From the NCBI GenBank assembly GCA_026874595.1, contig CM049314.1, positions 56,590,300 to 56,654,299 of the forward strand: 64,000 nucleotides of DNA. Reading direction: 5' to 3'. The notes under the pieces were generated by a model. It saw nothing but the letters and a program-made list of their open reading frames with translations, was not told the DNA's origin and searched no databases. The stretch comes from Sipunculus nudus (Eukaryota > Annelida > Sipuncula > Golfingiida > Sipunculidae). Both the position numbers and the translations under genes were made by a program. Every line of letters begins with the position of its first letter. Position 1 is the first letter of the stretch. Positions 59,830 through 64,000 of the stretch are shown here, piece after piece.

Positions 59830-62076
59830 TTAATCATCAGATTCAGCGGCTCTGCACGAAGTTAAGTTTTGATAGAAGGTGTGGTAGGGTTTCGGAATTG
59901 CACCTTTGTTGCACAGAAACATCAGGTCTTTGTACTTGTCAGCACAGATGGGCTTTGGCTTGTCAGCGAGAGGAGGAAGAACCGCACTATGAAGATCTGT
60001 CATGGGTTTGCGTCTCACTCTTTTTAATAGATCCAACACATGGTACTGTTCGTCATAGTTGGTTTTAACCCAGATCTTACTCTGGAAACTTTTGATAACT
60101 TTCAGGATCCTGATTTCCTTCCATGATACCGACCCGTCGTCTACCTTGTTGGCCCACCTCCTAGCATAGGTATTAACCATATCCTTGAAATTGAAGAAGT
60201 CACCTGTGCTCATCTCTTTCACATGGTATGGCTTATTGTCCTTTTTAGCCATTCTTGCAATCATGTAAAATTGTTCAGGCCCTTTTTAGCTTTTTCAATG
60301 ACACTATGCAATCAACCTCTTTCGTTTTGCGTATGGCCGGGCTCCGAGTACTTGTGAATTATTGTGTCTATGTTTGGAAGGGTGATAACTGCAAAGAGGT
60401 ACATCATTGCAATGTACTTATTATGGTTTTGACCACTGCAGTCGTCAGACCATAATGTGAGATTCTTAACTGATGTTTTTCTACTTTTGATGAAATCGTA
60501 CACGCATGTACCTATTTCATTTGGGCCTCGTCCGGCGATTCCCGGTATAGCAAAACCCTGCTTTTCACCCATGTCATAAACCGTAAAATTGAAAAGATTG
60601 AGCTTACGCTTGTAATAAAATATGGATATATCTCCGTTTGGAAGTGAAATCACCTTTTGCAAATCAAACACGGCACATACCGAACTGTCATCTGCTTGGG
60701 CTTCTCTTTTATCATCTTCTTTTTTTTTCGACTGATCTTCTTATTCAGTCCATGTTGAGCCATCATTTCTTTCATGTTTTCTTTCTCTTCTGGAAAGCTG
60801 TTTTCAAACTCAGCACATAAACTGCACTGGTCCTTCTTTGGCTTAAAGAAACCAATATTAAACTCTGTATTAAATATAGACTCATAAAGCCACTTTTTCC
60901 CACCGGTTTACCTTTATTTTTCTGGAACCGCACATACATGCAGTACATTTCAGACAGGGTGAGGTTATCCCTGAGATATTCCCTCCTTGTTTGTTGTCTC
61001 AAATAGTGCTAATCTACCCGAGGAAACATGTTAATGTGATCCCGTATTCCTTGTTTAATTTCTTCATCCACCCTTTTTCTGTTGTCATGCTTTCCTCTCC
61101 CATCCGACAATACCACTCCTTCTGGCGTCAACGTTTCAAGGGCCGTTTTTATTTCAGCCTCTTTTATCCCAAGTGTGTGTAAATAAAAGACTTTACACGT
61201 CGCCATATTCCGACCATCAATCTTCAAATTCCAGCTGTAGCTGTACTTCCGCATGGAATTTAATTTGTTTACTTTTTGTTTAGTTTCGCTTCTCACCACA
61301 TTTCTGCAATGGAACTCTTTCCTCCTTTGGTATTCTCCCATGCTCCAGAACTCCTTGAACAAATTCTCTCGCTTTTCTTGACTTGCCTTGCATTTGTACC
61401 TACATGTCATTCCACATCCCACGCCCATTTCTCTTGATTGCACAGTTTTGCCTATCTCGGATACATATGCCAAACCTTTGTTTCTTTTCATCTTTTTCTC
61501 ATTTCTCTTCCACTTGCTGGCCTGTCTTTTCCTTTTTCTTGGAAGCAATGGCACAGTTTGAACTTCATCATAACATTCACTATCAGAACTGATCCTTCTT
61601 TTCATTCGTGACATCATTTTGATAAGTGGCAAAGCCTTATCATCAGAATCATCCCGTGTCTTTTATTCAGTTGTTGAGATGATTGGTTCGGGTGTTATTT
61701 TCTCAGGCGCAGCAGAAAGCACAGCATTTGTAACATCACGATCCTCCATGGAGTTGTCCATCTGGATCAAACACTCACAAGTAGAAGTCGCATCCACATT
61801 TGTCTCTGTAAGGATTTCATATTCATCATCAGGTGATCCATCTCTAAAATCTGGTGTACCTGCAGTTTCTATCTGTGTAGCCTCACCTTTTGAAGTCAAG
61901 GAGGTCTGAAGCAGAACGGATGTGTAACAAGTAGAATCACATTCCTTTTGTTCTCCAGATGAGCCTGTCCCATCGAGCCATTCCCCTTCTCCCTCTCGAT
62001 GAAGTAATTCCATTATATCTAGCCATTCCAGATCTGATTTAGTAAGTTCAGTTTCTTCGTCAAAAAGGCTCTCCAT
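59830..62076 (-). pseudogene. Multiply broken transposase-like gene (DUF7869-like family)
   Basis: Starts at Met 62076 with an acidic N-terminus. A TAA at 61663 and a TAG at 61009 lie in the same frame. Later parts are in other frames: after about 60900 (FKPKKDQCSLC), 60312-60671 (LTLWSDDCSGQNHNKY, then HKYSEPGHTQNE) and 59830-60264 (MIARMAKKDNKPYHV). Conserved blocks are a Cys pair CGMTCRYKC, TCKVFYLHTLGI, FPRVD(stop)HY...YLRDNLTLSEMYCMY, and the W-S-D-D-C-x-GQN ... GHTxNE pattern that I associate from memory with DUF7869 proteins of invertebrates and suspect to be a DDE-type RNase-H fold. It is intronless in appearance. At least four frameshifts and two stops make it non-functional. The element's terminal repeats were not identified. 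Confidence 0.7.
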
Positions 62077-62249
62077 GAGGACAATATTATCTTCAAGTCA
62101 GTATAATGTATGAATAATTGATTGTTTCAATAAGAAATGAAATTTAATATAATATGCATCATTTTCACACATTTATTATATATCCAATATAATAATAAAA
62201 GATATACAATAGAAAAACATATCACATAGTTCATTACAGACGTACTGTA

Positions 62250-62251
62250 CT

Positions 62252-62288
<37 letters not shown>

Positions 62289-62372
62289 ACATATTTATTT
62301 ATATAAATATATATTTGTATATATATGTATATATAAATATATATATATATTTATTTATATATATATATATAT
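62250..62372. repeat. AT-rich (TA)n/(TTTA)n tract
   Basis: Alternating TATATA, TTTATTTA and AAATATA stretches. Confidence 0.9.
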
Positions 62373-62396
62373 CGACGTTTCTAGATTTTTAAATGC

Positions 62397-62645
62397 CATT
62401 TATTTATTTTATTTTAATATCAAACACATATTGTCACACATAAATCTGTTCTACAAATTTAACCATATTCAACATTATATAATTAATGAATGCTTATTTT
62501 ATAGTTTTATGAATTATTAGGAAAATACGTTTTATATTATATTTTTTTCAATATTCCTCATGAATGTATATAATACATAAATAATCGTGTCAAATATAAC
62601 AAATGAATGCTGATTATACAGTTTTATAATGCATTAGGAAAAATA
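62397..62645. repeat. 249-bp direct repeat, copy 1
   Basis: No difference found by eye from 62775-63023, offset 378 bp; starts CATTTATTTATTTTATTTTA and ends GCATTAGGAAAAATA. Confidence 0.9.
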
Positions 62646-62662
62646 AGCATTCATTAAGCTTT

Positions 62663-62775
62663 CATTTCTCTTGATTGCACAGTTTTGCCTATCTCGGATA
62701 CATATGCCAAACCTTTGTTTCTTTTCATCTTTTTCTCATTTCTCTTCCACTTGCTGACCTGTCTTTTCCTTTTTC
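62663..62775 (-). pseudogene. 113-bp copied fragment of the transposase-like gene
   Basis: Matches 61426-61538 of the neighbouring broken gene with one difference seen (GCTGGCCTG there, GCTGACCTG here), same orientation. It occupies almost all of the spacer between the two 249-bp repeats. Confidence 0.9.
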
Positions 62776-63023
62776 ATTTATTTATTTTATTTTAATATCA
62801 AACACATATTGTCACACATAAATCTGTTCTACAAATTTAACCATATTCAACATTATATAATTAATGAATGCTTATTTTATAGTTTTATGAATTATTAGGA
62901 AAATACGTTTTATATTATATTTTTTTCAATATTCCTCATGAATGTATATAATACATAAATAATCGTGTCAAATATAACAAATGAATGCTGATTATACAGT
63001 TTTATAATGCATTAGGAAAAATA
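62775..63023. repeat. 249-bp direct repeat, copy 2
   Basis: Same sequence as 62397-62645. Its first base overlaps the last shared base of the copied gene fragment. Confidence 0.9.
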
Positions 63024-64000
63024 TAAAATTAGTTTTGTTACATTATAATAAAGTATATTATATTTATTGATATCGCCTTTTTTTAATCATACACATATTA
63101 CAAATTTCATATGTAATATACATATCAATATATCAAATATTTTTCCTTTTATAAAGTATTATATAATAATTAAAATATAAATTAAGGATTCACTAATATA
63201 TTAAACAAAATCACACATGATTTAATATCCAATATATTATAGTATATCATTTGATCAGACATGTTAATTCGTACCTCTTATAGGAGGAATTATAATTACA
63301 TCATTAAATAAGTGGATGGTCGACGGGGAAACTATTTTTGATAAAACGCAAAATGTTGAATGAAGAAAGATCCTAGAAAGATGCAAATTTATGCAATAAA
63401 TAATCCACCCTGTACAATATTTATATTTAACAAATATAGTGCCAAAATGTTCTGCGCTGTCAGTAATAATGACCATATATTATTATTCGTGCAAACCAAT
63501 AACATGTATTATTTGAAATATAATGTCTAAAATATATGGATCACCTGTATTATGCAATATATATATGTATATATATATACTTATTTAATATATATAATAT
63601 ATATAATAAATTATATATTTTAGATTATGTATGATGTTATAACATATTTTATATGAATATATATATATATTTATATTAGTACCGGTATATAAGTAGAGTA
63701 ATATAATACCATAATTAAAAATTAAATGAATTTAGATTTTTGATGATATTATGACATTACCAGACTATATATTTTTTATCTATAATAAATATATAATAAA
63801 AAAATATACAATAAAAAATGAAAATAAAAATACTTACCATTTGTCTGATGATCTTGAAAATCTCGACATCGATAATGCAGGGAGGAGTGACAATATAATA
63901 GTGGCACCATACACCACTGTTTGGCTGCAGATTGATTGATTAGCTAATGCACAGTAATTAAGTCTTGATGATTATTTGTTGATGATATTGTTGTCATACA
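63024..64000. other. Very AT-rich intergenic sequence
   Basis: TATATA and AATATA stretches dominate (63560-63670). A 62-codon frame at 63751-63939 has no recognisable motif. Confidence 0.5.

Overview
The window looks like a stretch of an invertebrate animal nuclear genome, most likely a mollusc and probably a bivalve. Genes are sparse and AT-rich, with spliced GT-AG introns and many (TA)n microsatellites. tRNA-derived SINEs, MITE-like elements and minisatellites are plentiful. Two leucine-rich-repeat/Ig transmembrane receptor genes and two C-type-lectin genes sit among broken transposon genes, as is common in bivalves. The taxon is inferred from sequence character only; no search was run.

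Layout. 1-350: 64-bp minisatellite. 1910-12844 (+): an 11-exon acyl-CoA ligase (4CL/ANL superfamily) whose exons join in frame into 538 codons; its introns hold a SINE, a GC-rich block and a strong hairpin, and a perfect 28-bp palindrome lies 47 bp before the first ATG. 13.5-17.1 kb: a second SINE family, a 441-bp tandem duplication and a GACA-rich repeat field. 17.8-20.4 kb (+): a decayed transposon-type gene ending in a CXC zinc-binding motif, followed by two SINEs. 22.6-24.3 kb: a tRNA-like island inside a (TA)n tract, then a 37-bp minisatellite. 27.2-28.7 kb (+): an LRR-Ig receptor-like gene open in one frame except for two internal TAA codons. 30-39 kb: MITE-like and tandem or inverted repeats. 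42.2-44.3 kb and 54.4-56.9 kb: a direct segmental duplication carrying a minus-strand thrombospondin-1/C-type-lectin gene, decayed in the first copy and open in the second. 47.2-48.7 kb (+): an intact paralogue of the LRR-Ig receptor. 50.8-51.4 kb (-): a decayed YqaJ-type nuclease. 51.8-52.8 kb: a composite MITE. 57.8-58.8 kb (-): the end of a Ty3/gypsy-type integrase. 59.8-62.1 kb (-): a multiply broken transposase-like gene. 62.4-63.0 kb: a 249-bp direct repeat separated by a 113-bp copy of part of that gene.

Function. The only complete genes are the acyl-CoA ligase (metabolism) and the 523-residue LRR-Ig receptor. The second lectin copy is open but its first exon was not found. The receptor and lectin pairs suggest a neighbourhood of recognition molecules undergoing birth-and-death evolution; that functional reading is inference.
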